A stretch of 64,000 bases of DNA from Rhizopus arrhizus (lineage: Eukaryota; Mucoromycota; Mucoromycetes; Mucorales; Rhizopodaceae): contig JAKZZE010000025.1 of the NCBI GenBank assembly GCA_024220505.1, positions 496,001 to 560,000 of the forward strand, read 5' to 3'. Positions 1-13,082 of this stretch are shown here, in pieces. Under the pieces are notes generated by a model. The model did no database searches and was not told the DNA's origin. It saw only the letters and a list, made by a program, of their open reading frames with translations. The translations under genes were made by a program, and so were the position numbers. Position 1 is the stretch's first letter; the number at the start of each line of letters is the position of its first letter.

Positions 1-3000
1 TATTAAAAGCTACAAAGGAAAGATGTTTTTATTGGTAATACAACAAATCTGAATTTAAGTGATGTTTCTAATTTTGTATACTTTCACAGGGTCTTCAACA
101 GATTTACGTGGGTACACTGTTATCGTGGGCAGATCGTATACTTGTACTTGTTCAAGCGGGAGATATTTTGGAAAGCATCGAATTAGCTACTTCATTTTAT
201 AATGGTATTGATATACAAACCGTGATTGGCTTACCAGAGGAGGAAAAAGCAAGAAAGGTACTTGTAGGTGAAAAGTTGATGGAACTCTTGAAAGCTTCAC
301 TCAGCTACACATTCTCCTCCAAACGTACCTATAACGATATGGCAAATGAAGTAGGTGGCGGAGAGACTGTGTTGATGCGCAACTTCGCCCGAGGCTGTAT
401 TGAGGCATGTCTAAGCATGGGGAATCTCGAGTTTTTATTTGATACTGTCTATGAACATTTTTCAGATAACCAAGTACACGGTGTCTTTTTCGAAGCATTG
501 GAACCTTGTATCATCCAGGATCGTGTGCCAGATGTTCCTCCGTCCGTCATGAAGGATTTGGTCGATCATTATAGCAAAAAGAGATTACTTGATGAGCTTG
601 AGCAGGTCATTTGGCATGTTAATCCTCGCTGTTTGGATATTGATCAAATAGTAAGCATGTGCCATCGTGATGGTATGTATGAAGCTATGATGTACGTCTG
701 GAACAAGAGCATGCATGACTACGTAAGTCCACTTGTAGAGATGCTAAAGGTGATTCGCATCGTATTGCGAGGTAACTCAGATGAACAGCAAACTCTGCAC
801 GAAAGACAAAATGCTGAAAAAATATATGATTATCTCAAGTTAATCCTCACTGGAAGATCATTTCCTGAGGGATCTGGTGTCACGGCTGCAGATGAAGCAG
901 GAGAAGCAAGGAGTGCTGTGTACTCATTTATCTTTTCTGGTCGCTGTGTTGTATGGCCTCCAGTTGGTGGCAAGCTGATCTTGACAGTAGATGAAGATGA
1001 AACTGTCTTGGAACCTACTTACCCTTATTTGCGACTACTTTTACGCTTCAATACCAAGAAATTCTTAGAATCCCTTGCAATTGCCTTTGAAGATCCATGG
1101 CTAAACGGTGGAGAAGATATCTTGAGTTCCAAGTTTGATGATGAAGTACCTGGAAAAGTAATCTCTCGACAAATCATTATAAACACGCTCTTAGATGTCG
1201 TTGGTGGCGGATTGACAGGAAACTGTTTACCTCCTCCTCGAATGAAGCAGTCTATATCCGCTTCCACAATACAGTCACTTGCTACTAATGGTCGGTCAGC
1301 ACCACCTAGCTTTCAAGTGAATACTTCAGTTGCCAGCGACCATGTCAGTCATTTTAATTATTTCTCCAACGACAACATTATCTTGCTGTATATCTTCATA
1401 GCCTCCAATCTACACAAGTACACCACTTTTATCCTGCTGCCACCAAAGACACTTAACAAAGTGCTGATACGCTTAGCAGAGGAACATGACGCGAATACAC
1501 ATATGGAAAGAGAAAGAGCGATTCAAAACTTGCTGACAGTCTTCACCCCAACGAGTCAAGAGCAGACAGTCAAACTCTACGAAGAAGCCGGTTTTTGGAA
1601 AGTACTTGAAGACGTTTATCGTCAAGACAAAAAATTTGGCAAGCTTGTGGAAACTTACTTGAAGGATGATGAAAGACGGGAGATGGTGTTTGATTGTATT
1701 CATGGTTTGTTGACAAGCGATCTTAATGAAAGGCAAAAGGAGGAAATCATCCGTGTGTTCATGGTTCGTATTTCTCAATTCGTAGAAATTGATGGGCAAA
1801 AGGCAGCAGAGATTGTCCAAATGTTTGGAAATGGGGATCATCAAGACGTTATTCGACGATTAGAGGAAGATGAAGAATTTGATGATGATGAGTATCACGC
1901 AACGGCTGACAAGCGCGTGTTTTCTTACCTTCATGGATTATTGGAGCCCTATTCAGAAATATGTGGTATTGAAAGTGAAGGCCCTTTGAATGAAATATCA
2001 AACGTGAGCGGTGCGATACAAGAACGCTACGTTGAACTCATGTGTCGATTTGATCCATCGGGTGTCTACAATTACTTTAGCACTCGACTTGGAGACAATG
2101 TCTCTTTGGATAAGATGAAAGAGATTTGTGAAAAACATGGTGTTATGGATGCAGTTGTATGGGTTATGGAAAAGAATGGCAACACTCCAGGGGCGCTAGA
2201 CAAAATGCTAAAGATGGCAAAAGAAAGAAAAGAAAATATTTATCAACTATTAGAAAGTCATCAATCAACTTCTGTTTGGACGTTTGAAGAAAACGAGAGA
2301 ATCGGTTGCTGTCTAATGGGACTTAACAATATCCTTCGCGTTTGCACTCAATTGTGTGAAAATTATAGGATGAACACTACCACTAGCTTAAAATGCAGCA
2401 GCGGAGCTGATGATAAAGATAGCAGTATTTCAGAACCAACTTTAGAAAATGAGAACAACTTGACTGGCGAAGAATCAAGAGATGATAAAGAAGATGAAGA
2501 TATATGTAAAGAAGCCGAAGATTTATGGTTCAGGCTACTAGACGCATATGCTGAAGGGTTAGTTGAAATACACAGTGTATTTCAAAGCAACAGTGTTCTA
2601 TCAAGTTCTCATCAGAGAATAATATCGTCCTTCAAGTCATTTGTTCAATCTATTCTAACATCCTATCTGCTCTCTGCTTCACCACAAACATCTTTTATAC
2701 GGCTTTTGTTAAGAGTAATTGATTCCAGATCAAGAGGAAAGACAACCTTTGACGATTTTAAGCACATCTTTTTTGATATGCTAAATACTTACGAACACAA
2801 AGACAAATTACTGAAAGTGACAGATTGTTTATTTGATCACGATCTATTTGCAAAATTGCAAGATATGGCTAGCAAAAACGAGAAAGGATGGTATTTGGAT
2901 AAAGTAGCTTGTAAAGTATGTGGGAATAGCGTATTAGACCCTGCATTATTGAAGCTTTCACCTGATTGGAGCTTAGACAGTAAAGAAGCACAATCATCCA

Positions 3001-3146
3001 CAAATAAGGAATACAATGCATTTGATTGTGCCGCTAACTCTCATATGGACCGCTTAAAGCAGCAGCTTAGACAGACAGACAAATGTGTCGCATGTCAAGA
3101 TGAAAACTTAAAAGATCTGGAAGCCAACTGTGAAGAGGAACATTGA
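1..3146 (+). CDS. VPS8: Vps8, CORVET tethering subunit (3' part only)
   Basis: This is the C-terminal part of Vps8, the CORVET-specific subunit that binds Rab5/Vps21-type GTPases and tethers early endosomes. The 5' part lies outside the window. A short exon end (1-34) joins the main exon (90-3146) across a 55-nt GT..AG intron (35-89). The joined frame reads through KSYKGKMFLL into GLQQIYVGTLLSWADR, as expected of the family. There is no start codon here; the frame is open through 108. The long helical repeat body matches Vps8 throughout (for example the MRNFARGC, LDELEQVIWHVNPRCL and AMMYVWN segments). Near the C terminus a divergent RING is visible, with CKVCG about 80 residues from the end and CVACQ close to the end. 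An acidic low-complexity insert lies around 2400-2520. The stop is TGA at 3144. Identification is confident. Confidence 0.93.
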
Positions 3147-4408
3147 AGGAAAAACTAAAGATACCTGTTCTCATACCTCTTTTTAATTCCCCTTTTTTGT
3201 TTTCCGTTATAAATACCCCTGCTATCCCATAATTGTTTTCAAATTTACAATTACTTGTATATAAATAAATTCTTGGTTCAAAAAATGTTCTTTGTGTGTA
3301 TTAGCTGTTTACACAGCAAATATGTTAGCCCAAGGACAGTAACTGAACACGATTCATGTAAATAATTTACGTGATTGCTTTCCAAACACATACATAAATC
3401 ACAAATTGAAATAATAATGGTTGTTTTCAATATGTCTACAAATATACATAAATATACATAAAAGAGTTTCAAGCTCGCCACCTGAATATTTATTAGAAAT
3501 TGGCAAGTATAAGTTGGTTTTTTGAATGATTCTCCACAGCCGATACTTGTAATTATTCTTTGTATTGAATCTTTAGAGGCTGGTACACATCAATACTGGT
3601 CTTTTTGAGGAACAAGTTGCAAACACAAGGGCAGGTTAGAATCGGAATAATGTTTAAAATAGAAAAAAGAAAGTAAAACATTTGATTTATGCCATCTCGT
3701 CATTTTATTTTCAATCATTCCGGATCAAAAGGATTCCGCTGTTTGTCACACTGCTTCAGGGTTGGTTTATTCCAGTGCTCCACACTATAAAAGTCAAAAC
3801 GGAAAGTGAACATGAATAGAATTTACAAGAATGTAATACAGTTGCACACATCATTAAAATCATCCTAATCCTTTGGCTGATACAATAAAAGCATAATCAG
3901 ACGATGTGAAAGATAATATGGCATTTATACCATGTATTTCATTCACTGGATCCATTTTATGCCTACTTCATTTTTGCTTATGCGCTACTCCAAGAAGTGA
4001 GTTATAGGAATAATGGACTATAAGAATGGTTTGGCAAAACTTTAAATCTGTTCAACTTTTAAAAAAAAGAATACGTGCCACTTATGTATGGCACCTTATT
4101 TTAAGTATAAATATTATCTTTACTTTTTACATATAAACAAGAAATGTTTTATATTTTCTAGTTATCCAAATACGTTGTGCAGGATGATGGTCTAGATTAA
4201 ACACAATAGATAGAATAGTCCTAAATAGAAAGAAAAAAAAATGTATTTTGAAAAATCAAGATGTAAACGTATCACGAAAATACCCTAAACTGCGCCATAA
4301 ATCAACTCTCCCTTTGAGTTGACGACGGATTGAGGTAAAAATGACAATCCGAATGCCGTAACACAGAATTCTATGCAGAAACGTTGATCTTTTTCATTTT
4401 GTTTTGTT

Positions 4409-4447
<39 letters not shown>

Positions 4448-4510
4448 ACAAATACTGTACAACTTTTGCTTTCTTCCGCAGTTCTCTTACTTTTTTGTGC
4501 TTTTACAAAA
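3147..4510. other. Intergenic; one possible small exon on the minus strand
   Basis: AT-rich spacer after VPS8. The only coding-like signal is on the minus strand at 3715-3784. After a TTTTATAG acceptor it reads VEHWNKPTLKQCDKQRNPFDPE and stops, which has the composition of a real small-protein C terminus. I could not join it convincingly to an upstream exon (a candidate ATG at about 3960 reads only about 30 codons), so it is not called as a gene. Confidence 0.3.
4410..4445. repeat. Poly(A) run, 36 nt
   Basis: An uninterrupted run of 36 A residues lies 65 nt upstream of the zinc-finger ATG. It could be a nucleosome-excluding promoter tract or the tail of an old retroposed insertion. Nothing recognisable lies 5' of it. 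Confidence 0.9.
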
Positions 4511-5434
4511 ATGTCTGAAGAAAATGTATTTGAAATCCTTATGGGCCAGTTGATGCAAATGCCAGAAACTGATGTTTATTCTGATGATTATACTGGAGCA
4601 TTTTTACCTTTAACCAATGGTTTCCAAATGTATAAAGAGGACGATATGTATCAAGGCTTTACAGAGATGCTACCAGCACTTATTCAAGATGCACCATTTC
4701 AAGCAGGAGCAGAGAGTCTGAAACTCAACAGCAGTTTTAGTAGCAGTACATCCAACTCATCTGTATTGACAGAACCTAGCTCATACGATCCAACTCTGTC
4801 GTGGACCACAAGCTCGGCCTATCCCTATTTTGAACCCCTCAACAGTCAGCCTAATCTATCGTCTATTCTACCCCACTTTGAATCCTTAACGATCAGTCAG
4901 GCACCCTATGCAGAAAATAAGTACATGACCCGGCCTCAAACTCATCAGCAGCATCAGAGGACAAAACTTCACGGTGTGAAAAATAGAGCGGGGGATACCC
5001 TGGTTTCACCATCTGTTACTCATCCGGAAACCGTCAAGAACAAACCAAAACAATCCCTAAAACGGCCTTTCAGATTGACAAGTGAAAATGCGGATGATAC
5101 CCAAAAGAAGAAGAAGAGTAGAAATCAAATGGTAGAGAAAACTGAGCGCAAATATCCTTGTAGTATCTGCGGGAGATCATTTAAACGGCCACAGGAACAA
5201 GCCCGCCATCAAGTGTGCCACACTGGGGAACGAAGTTTTCTTTGTGACTATCCAGGATGCCAAAGTAAAGGATTCAGTAGAAAGGACGCTTTGACGAGAC
5301 ATATGAAATGCCACACGGCTTTACGGTGTAATGTTAAGAAAGAAGAACAAAAAGTGAGAAAGTTGGTAAAGCCAGGAACAACATGCCGAAAAGAACAAAG
5401 TCCACCCAAAAAGCCAATGAGATTTGGCCATTAG
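4511..5434 (+). CDS. C2H2 zinc-finger protein, likely transcription factor
   Basis: This 307-residue protein starts at ATG 4511 (context acaaaaATGtctgaag). The open frame extends a little further up but without another ATG. The first ~200 residues are Ser/Thr/Pro/Gln-rich and acidic in places, as in activation regions. A Lys-rich stretch (KKKKSRNQ) resembles a nuclear localisation signal. Two C2H2 fingers follow near residue 215: CSICGRSF...H-x3-H, then CDYPGC...FSRKDALTRH-x3-H, joined by HTGERSF, which is close to the canonical TGEKP linker. The second finger has C-x4-C spacing. The tail is basic. Two-finger proteins of this kind bind DNA in fungi, but the target cannot be told from sequence. 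No introns are needed. Confidence 0.8.
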   Translation: MSEENVFEILMGQLMQMPETDVYSDDYTGAFLPLTNGFQMYKEDDMYQGFTEMLPALIQDAPFQAGAESLKLNSSFSSSTSNSSVLTEPSSYDPTLSWTTSSAYPYFEPLNSQPNLSSILPHFESLTISQAPYAENKYMTRPQTHQQHQRTKLHGVKNRAGDTLVSPSVTHPETVKNKPKQSLKRPFRLTSENADDTQKKKKSRNQMVEKTERKYPCSICGRSFKRPQEQARHQVCHTGERSFLCDYPGCQSKGFSRKDALTRHMKCHTALRCNVKKEEQKVRKLVKPGTTCRKEQSPPKKPMRFGH

Positions 5435-6590
5435 AATTAGTATTATTGACAAAAAAAAAATGTTTATCTACAACTTGCTTAGCGCCTAGCATTATCACTC
5501 ATTACAGCTTAATTCAATGTTTTTGCACACCAGTGCGAATATATCCTTTCATATTCAATCGTTTGACCTACTGTTTATGTCTATCTCTATCTACATCCAT
5601 CAGCAACATATCCTTTTTTTTTTCTTTTTGTTAAAAATACGCGCTCTTTTTGTATTAAATTTATCTCCACTTGTATATGCTATTTTTATCAATCAAGTTT
5701 CTACTTTTAGATGCGAAACCATGAAGCCTTACACTTTTGATCATCTAATCTGTTTGTATTAGTAAATAAATCATGTTAAATAAACCTCTTTATATGCGTC
5801 TGGGTTAGTCACTCAATCAATTTCTATCATAAAACGAAAATAGTCTTTGTTTAGCAACAAAAGCTTGGCATCTAAACAAAAAAAAATGATATAAAGCATA
5901 CAGTAGTTACAAAACAATAAGGGCAGTGACAGCTTAATTGCACATAAACAGCATAGCAGTGACTATAATACTCCAAAAGTATAAAAATATTCAAAAGGAG
6001 ACAATAAGCTATAAAGCACTTGCGTTTCCCTTTAATTCCTATTTCCCGAAAAAATATGTCATTCATAACTTGTATTAGCATGTAATAAAAGGATTCGCAA
6101 GAAAATATTAATTCCTATGTTCACTGCATCTGCTGTGCCTTTTTACACATGTGAATAGATGACTCACATATTTCAAGGTTTATTGTACGAAAAGTAACAC
6201 GGATCACTGTTGATTACTTTTTCCTTTTCTGGTCATTGAGCTTTGCTGCAATACATGTATCTGTCAGCTATTAGGCTATGATCCTTTGTATTACTTCCTT
6301 TATGCCCATCGTTTGGCTTCTCATTTCAACCGTAAATGCACGCGGTTGTATAGTCCAAATTGTGTGATGCATCAGGCTTTTTCATGTATCTTTGCCTACA
6401 ATGCAACTAATTAAATTATATCCCGTAACAAAGCAAGCGCTATTGTATTTATACTGTAAAGCACTCGTCTTAATTTGAGCACTGAAAAGGTACTCTCTGG
6501 TATCATTCATCTTGTTCATTATGTGAAGACAACTAATTATATTCGATTGATGTGTCTCATAAATTCTGATAAAGTTAATGTTGTAAGCAT
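5435..6590. other. Intergenic, no gene seen
   Basis: AT-rich sequence beginning with the probable 3' UTR of the zinc-finger gene (AATAAA-like motifs near 5760-5780). No open frame has coding character and I see no RNA gene. Confidence 0.6.
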
Positions 6591-6960
6591 TGACGACGGT
6601 GGGTAGTGTAATGTTAAGGTAACAGATGATGATTTGTGTGCTGTCTGGGATTACTTTGTAAACTTGATTGAACCTGCTTGAACAAGTGATTATATTTGCT
6701 GTTGTGTAGGTCCAATCAATGTTGATAAGACTTCAGCTGACCACAGTAATGTTTTGTTTTTCTGTTGATTCAAAGATATTTGGACATGGCTGTGTAATAG
6801 TCATTCCTGGAGACTATTTTGGAGATTGAAACAACATGCGTTTAAACAATTGTTTCATTTATTTACATTTTACATGACCGCAGTAGGCGCATGATGCCTT
6901 GTAAACATCGTTTCGCTTAGGCCAGATCAAAAAGAAGAGTACAAAGAAATAAAACTTCAT
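6591..6960 (+). pseudogene. Relic of the C-terminal part of a LINE ORF2
   Basis: One frame reads VTDDDLCAVWDYF, then after in-frame stops SADHSNVLFF, DIWTWLCNSHSWRLFWRL and FKQLFHLF. The Trp-rich pattern and SADHSNVLFF resemble the C-terminal region of LINE ORF2 proteins seen in Mucorales genomes (from memory, not searched). At least three in-frame stops show that it is dead. No flanking ends are visible. Confidence 0.4.
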
Positions 6961-8700
6961 TTAGAATCCAAGGCAAAAATGAAATAAAAGCATTAATAGG
7001 GAACAAATTGAGTAAATACTAGTGAGGAGTTTGAGGTGACAAAATTAAGAGTCTTTATCTTGGTTATGAAGGATGTGATGGTAGTTTATTATGATGAGAA
7101 AGTCAGTCAAGTTTAAACAAAATGTCATATGGAGTAGACTAGCGAATCAAGCAGGCATCTTTAAAAGGAAAGTCGTTTGTGCGTAGTAGGATATCAAAAG
7201 GATGAATAGGGGAATGATTCGTAGTTTCTGGCATCTGTAGGTGGGCGACGCATATCAAGACAAACAATAACATGGTGTTAATTATTGACTAGGGTGATTA
7301 GGACAAAGTTTTGATCGATAAAGGAGCGAATCAAGGCGTCATCAAGCATATTGATTCCGTTCCGCTCGAGACATTGGTAACTAGAGGATTGGATCTAAAG
7401 AAATTACTGGGAGGCGGAGGAAAAATAATTTGGTCATTTGATCAGACCATCTTGTAAAAAATACGACTGAAAAGGATTCATATTTAAAAGATTATTTTAA
7501 AGGAATAATTGAGACATGTTGACATAAAAAAATCAAACGATTTACACTGTCTGAATTTTTAGTGACTATATAAATTGTTTATCAGTATTAATACTCTTTG
7601 CCCTTTCTTTTTTTTTTTTTGGATAAAAATGTTCTTATTTCACCGTATAGCATTTTGTCGATAGTCATTGACACAACCTTTAAAAGAACATAAATCATTC
7701 TATCCATACGAATATTCCTAATATGACCAAATTAATGCGACTTTAACTGATTATGATATGATTAAACAAATATTGGTAATAAACACGTATATCTTCTCCA
7801 ACAATGAGCTCATAATTGTCCTTTGTTCATTGTAATAGCCAGAAAAAGAAGAGATCTCTTTCTTGAAATTAATCCTAAAACAATCAAAACTGACAACATA
7901 TCTATTGCATTTAAAATAGCTGTAGTTGTAGCATATATTTATACACTCTTCATTGTCTATTAACTAATTTGATACATACCTCATGTACTTTTCCCATACT
8001 CTCTTCATATCCCAAGCGCGGAATAATGTATTGATCTATTCATCAAGCACTTCACATATAGCGGGTATCTCAATCTGGCTGTAATCAGCCGTTACCTTTT
8101 TAACTGGAAGGCTGTTATTAGCAGCGTCGATTTCTAACCCACTGTAAGTTTCAGAAAGACACCAATTAGTGTTTTTATTAATTAAGTTTTAATATCAAGA
8201 CAAAAATGAAGCTTTAAAAGCAAGCTGAATATGAACAACCTTTTCATGAAAGAAAACTTGCTCATGATGGGTATAGTTAACTTTGCTAATGTTAAATTTG
8301 TTCCTTTTACTGCTTGATTTATTGTCAAAGTGAAAAAAGAAAAGCTCAAGAGCGTTTTTAAAGAGACAGAAATGAACAATAGCAAATCAATCACAGCAAA
8401 ACTAAAATAGAAGTCAATAAAGATTACATGTAGTATCTTATTTCTACTAGCAAAATCAATACGACACCCTTGTTGGCTAACAAATGTACAGAAATCACTG
8501 AAATTCAATTGGAGCTGTTGAACGAAGAATGAATTTTCGGCTTTCATCAACGTGCAGCATATACCCAACTTCTTGCAGGATGCCTGCTGGTATAAAAAAA
8601 AATGAATTCTTGCTAGTCATTTGTGTTGAACTGTACAGTCCCTCAAAACATCAAAAAACTCACTCTGAACGCTTTAATGGCACGGTTTCCAACTTAAGTG
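6961..8700. other. Gene-poor region, possibly decayed repeat DNA
   Basis: No intact gene. On the minus strand around 7300-7420 a short stretch (LERNGINMLDDALIRSFID) has protein-like composition but is flanked by stops. It may be another retroelement fragment. The rest is AT-rich without visible structure. Confidence 0.4.
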
Positions 8701-9425
8701 TCTCCGCAGGTGATGAAATTTAGGAAATAGTCAATATCTGTAATATTGATTTGGACAACTCGCACAAACTTATTATCGACAGTAACATCTTCAGCTGTCT
8801 CTCCCCATCTAGTTTGAGTCTGGACTCTAAAAGTCTGGAACCCGAACTTGGCCCTTCTATGCACCACCTCCATCCAAGCGCTACAACCAAGTCATTTGCT
8901 TCTTTCAGTTCAATCAAAAAAGCAAATGCACTTTTAATCAAGAAAGCAATACAAGTCAACAACTTTGACATATTTTCACAACTCAGACAACTTCATTCAA
9001 ACCTCACAATTCCTACCACCTACTGTTTTAGCAGATGCTCATCAAGATTCACAGACAACGCACATATGAGACCATAAACAGCATTTAATGCATTTTGCGC
9101 AGATGAGGGAGATGGGTTTAGCGATGCAAAGTCTAGATCAAGTATTATGAGGTTTATGGCTGCAGTGGTATTCAACCAAGAAAGAATATTTAGTTGTAAA
9201 CAGCTTGTGTTGATTGACCCGCCTGTTGAAAAGAAAACTTGTGTTTATTTGCAATACAAGAAAACCTTGGAGCTCGGCTCTATTGATGACACAATTACAA
9301 TCTTTGGGAATTTAGCCCTAGAAAACATTTTGTTTGGTATTGCAGAAAAGATCATTCCACGTCTCAAAAAGCTGAGTAACAAGGTTGCCAAAAAGATTCT
9401 ACAGAATATAGGATACCTACAATGA
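8701..9425 (+). pseudogene. Decayed ORFs of unknown origin
   Basis: Two plus-strand frames (8751-9077 and 9147-9425) have balanced amino-acid use and nearly connect, separated by a stop and a frame change. Composition suggests a former protein-coding sequence of about 220 residues. I do not recognise it. It lies between retroelement relics and may be part of one of them. Confidence 0.3.
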
Positions 9426-9634
9426 TTGTTATCAATCTCTTTTAAATAGCATATTTACCATACTTGTAGAATTCAAGGGTATGTGAGTAACAAAAGATTA
9501 TAAAAAAAATTAAAAATAATAAAGTATAGCAGTGGAAACTGAGAAAATGACCAGATCGCAAAACAGTACTTCAGAATTAACTGAAGTTGTTCTTTATTTC
9601 AAAATTGATGAGTATTTATATTATTTAACATAGA

Positions 9635-9934
9635 GTGAAAATAGGATGTAATCTACACAGTGAAGCCTCCTTTTTTTACATTGATTTACCTATCAAACTT
9701 GTTGGAGTACTCTACTCTGCGGCTCTGGTACAACAAAACGCCAATAATGCTAAGAAGACCATGCATCAGATTACTGTAATTGGAATCAATTTCAAAAAGT
9801 TCAATCGCTTATTCTCAGTACGTTTTTATATTCAAATAGCCCATGCTCAAATGGAATACGATCTGGCTGTCAGCATTTTCAATCTTGATCACCTTAAGAA
9901 GCTTGAATCATGCCAAAATGAAGGAATTCCTTAA
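9635..9934 (+). pseudogene. LINE reverse-transcriptase relic (thumb region)
   Basis: The frame includes KLVGVLYSAALVQQNANNAKK, TVIGINFKKFNRLFSVRFY and AHAQMEYDLAVSIFNLDHLKK. This matches the region after the catalytic site in a class of Mucorales LINE reverse transcriptases (pattern Y/LGV..., A-x-GI/V-x-P/N..FSRLLS.RFY, R.QMEYGLAI). It resembles the minus-strand relic at 34.2-35.5 kb, so both derive from one lineage, distinct from the intact LINE at 52.7-58.1 kb. No start and no catalytic motifs are present in this fragment. Confidence 0.5.
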
Positions 9935-10592
9935 ACAACCATATATTACAGCAGCCATATCTCAATGGGTTTTTTTTTACCTTACTTGCAGATACGTACT
10001 TTTACGGACAACTATATATAAAATGACCTCCTCTTCTTCATCTATCAACATTTTTCAATACCTTTTTGTTTAAAGAAGCACCCCCTGATATGCTAATAAA
10101 CATTTGACCAATGTCCCAGCTGCAGACGAAATGGAATTTGATGCTTGATATTCCAAGGTTGATATTTATTATACCACTTGGATCAAACATCAGACTCATA
10201 TTAAGAATGCAAATGCTACTGTTGTTTTCCATATATCCAAAGAGGCACTGAGATCTTGTTTGTTGCCAAAGGAGACGTCATACTTCATATCTGAGCATGG
10301 TAAAGTAAAAACGGTAAAGAAAAAGACAACCAACGTGTCAGTATTAGAAGGCTTATCTTCTGGTGAAGCATCTGAATCAAATGAATCAACGACTAAAAAA
10401 AGGAGAGTAAGAAAAAAGACTTCATGTAAGGCTTTTTTTTAGTTGTTAAAAACTGTGGCTGCTACAATATATGGTCGTTTAAAGAGATTCATTCTCCAAT
10501 GCTTCGGTGGCCACAGCCAGTTATTTGGCTTCCAATAGTGCGAAATTCCAACAGAAGAGCATGTTGAATTTACCATTGACTCTAACACATGG

Positions 10593-11022
10593 ATGCGAAC
10601 ATCAAATATCAGGTATCATGATGGCCTGGGCTATGATATTAATGGCCGTAGCCGGCTTGTGATGGAAGGGTCAAGCAGTAGTATCACCAAGGAAGATATT
10701 GAACATACACAGGATGATACAGTCAAGACGCTGTATGCATCAATTGGACTTTCGAATGCATTCATGCGACGCCACGCCTCTGCGTCCTTTTCCAGCCTTT
10801 GCTCTCTTGTTTTCTTTTCTCCGCAATGCGTATGTAGCATCGTTACGTTATCCACCACGAAAATGGACTATATTAATATTGATGGCTACATTCAAACTGA
10901 AGTACGTTATGCAGACATTCCATGTACGTTTAATAATTGTACATCGTGAATGGAAGTCTTTGAACTCCTTGTATATCTATTTACATCCCTTCGAGAGCAA
11001 TAAATCATCCTCGATACCATAA
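10593..11022 (+). pseudogene. Relic of a repeated Mucorales-type hypothetical gene
   Basis: The frame reads VMEGSSSSITKEDIEHTQDD, then TVKTLYASI..., with a frame change before VEVRYADIPCTFNN-like sequence. A layout of VMEASS, HT.EDT.K.L and later A-D-I/L-P is one I associate with a large family of hypothetical proteins repeated in Mucorales genomes. This copy is frame-shifted and truncated. The assignment rests on recollection of the pattern only. Confidence 0.3.
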
Positions 11023-11120
11023 AGAAAGAAAGCTCTGGGCTCGTTCCTGTCAAGAATATGGATCGTGGATTAATTGTTCTGGCCGAGGTCAATGACCTGC
11101 CTCCACCTTGACTCGACATG

Positions 11121-12412
11121 TTATTGCATCCATGTTACTTCCATGGACAAATTTTGGTTTTGCCTGAATAAAGAACATCGTCCGGTAACATTTCAGAAAG
11201 ACTTTATTGAATACCAAAGTAAACAATAAAAAACTAGAATTAATCAGACTAAAAGATATCATGATTTTCTTTATTTCTTTCAATGATTATTTATACTAAA
11301 ATATGAGACATCTATACAACTACGATTGTAAAAGTTTTCTTGAGGCTTTTTAATGATAAAGCAGATAATATTCCAAAGACGAATCAGGTACAGTCGATCT
11401 GACATTAGAGTGTCAAGAACAATGGTGGATTAGACCGATTAGTCGTGCGTACCTTAAAACCCAGTTTCTGGTAATCGATCAGCACTTAATTGACCTAGCT
11501 TTTAATAGCTTAAACCACAATCCATTCAATTGTTCTTACTGTTTCATGTATGGATAATAGTTAGTCCATTATGTATGAATACAACAGTCTTTAATCAGAA
11601 ATAACAGATCTGAATTGATATATACACTTTTAATTTTATGCGTACTGCAATCTTCAATTAGGATCAGTCTAATATGACTTGGTTCATTCAGAAAAGATTA
11701 GAAAATTAACCATTCAGGGCTTTGCAAAAATCATTATTCTTTTGGTTCCCCATTAGTTATTCTCAACAAGCCTAAATATCCTTCTCTGGGCTTGGCTTTT
11801 ATCCAGCCTTATTGGGAAAAGAAAACTGTCTATTGAAAACTAGCAATCTGCACATTGGGATTATATTTCCTGTCACTCATTTTAAAAACTCATCAATTGG
11901 CGTTGTGAGCGTTTATTTCGCGAATTTCTAATTTAAGAGAAAGGGGAATTATATATACTACAACTTCAAAAAGAAACTACCTGTATCGAAATACCCAGAA
12001 ACTTTAAAACAACCAGTCGTAATCTATATAGATATTACTAACACGTTGTAGCTCCTTTGCTTCTTTGCTCTTTTGGGTGCCTATGCTTCTGTTATCAACC
12101 GTGAAACGTTATACTAAGTTTCCAGAAAGTTTATTTTATTATTAAAAATTAAACCTATTCATATAAGATGCCCCTTTTAAAAATTCATGTGTTTTCTGAC
12201 ACTAAAATAGTACTACATTACAATTCAAATCAGTATTTGAGAAATAAATGCTTTATATGGTCATGATTTCTTTCTTTTTACCTATAAATGAAAGCCTTCC
12301 ATTTTTTTTTCTAGTACACTTAAATAAAGTATTGCCTATTTTAGTAAAAATGGTTTGTTCATTTCTGCTAATAACACAAATGAGCTTGAATTCCACGGTG
12401 TTCTAATCTAAA
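11121..12412. other. Intergenic, no gene seen
   Basis: AT-rich sequence without a coding-like frame on either strand and without a recognisable RNA gene. Confidence 0.6.
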
Positions 12413-13082
12413 ATGAGACAATCTGAGATTGAATATGAGGCGGCTATGTTTTTTTTTTATCAAACAAGTGCTCTGATGAAAATGAGACCAAATGATTATC
12501 TTTTAAGACGGGCCAAATATACTTGGAGACTTTTTTTTTTTAGCTTTTATCTAACATTTGAAATGGGCTTTATTGACTATGATCTGGAGATAGAACCATA
12601 TCCTACTGATGTGTTAAGTTTAATTGAGGTAAGTATTAAAGATACTGCCGTTTAAATATGGCGGCGGCTATTTTTGAATTTCAGGCAACCAACATGGAGG
12701 ATGTAATGGAAGCCTTAATGGCTGAAATGAATACACCCTCAATTACAAACAATAAAAGAAAACGAAAATGAAGAAATGCAACTTCTGATCAGCTTGATTA
12801 TTTCACTTTACGAATTTTGGAAGTGTGTACACGACAAAAAAAGTTGAAGTCTTTTGCCGTAACAACTGATGCTTTAGCTGCGCTTTCAAATGTGTTCCCT
12901 GTTATTATTTCTTCGTTTATTCTTATCATTCTGTTTTGTAATACAGTTTGTATATATCAACTTGTTACAGATCTTTGTTCTAACAATTACTCAAATAAAA
13001 AACATCCTTTATTGAGCTATAGTTTTCTCTGCTATTTATATGTGATATTGAAGATGTGTTCGATAATGATATTTTCTTTATA
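12413..13082 (+). pseudogene. Two-exon ORF with an in-frame TGA, unknown protein
   Basis: Exon 12413-12628 joins exon 12685 onward across a 56-nt intron (GTAAGT...TTTCAG), keeping frame: ...DVLSLIE|ATNMEDVMEALMAEMN.... A TGA at 12769-12771 ends a 100-residue reading after KRKRK. Directly after it the same frame stays open and protein-like (RNATSDQLDYFTLRILEVC..., then KSFAVTTDALAALSNVFP) to about 13082. The simplest reading is a gene with a premature stop. An unrecognised intron over the TGA is possible. Two long T runs inside exon 1 encode Phe triplets and may hide further introns. I do not recognise the family. Confidence 0.35.
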
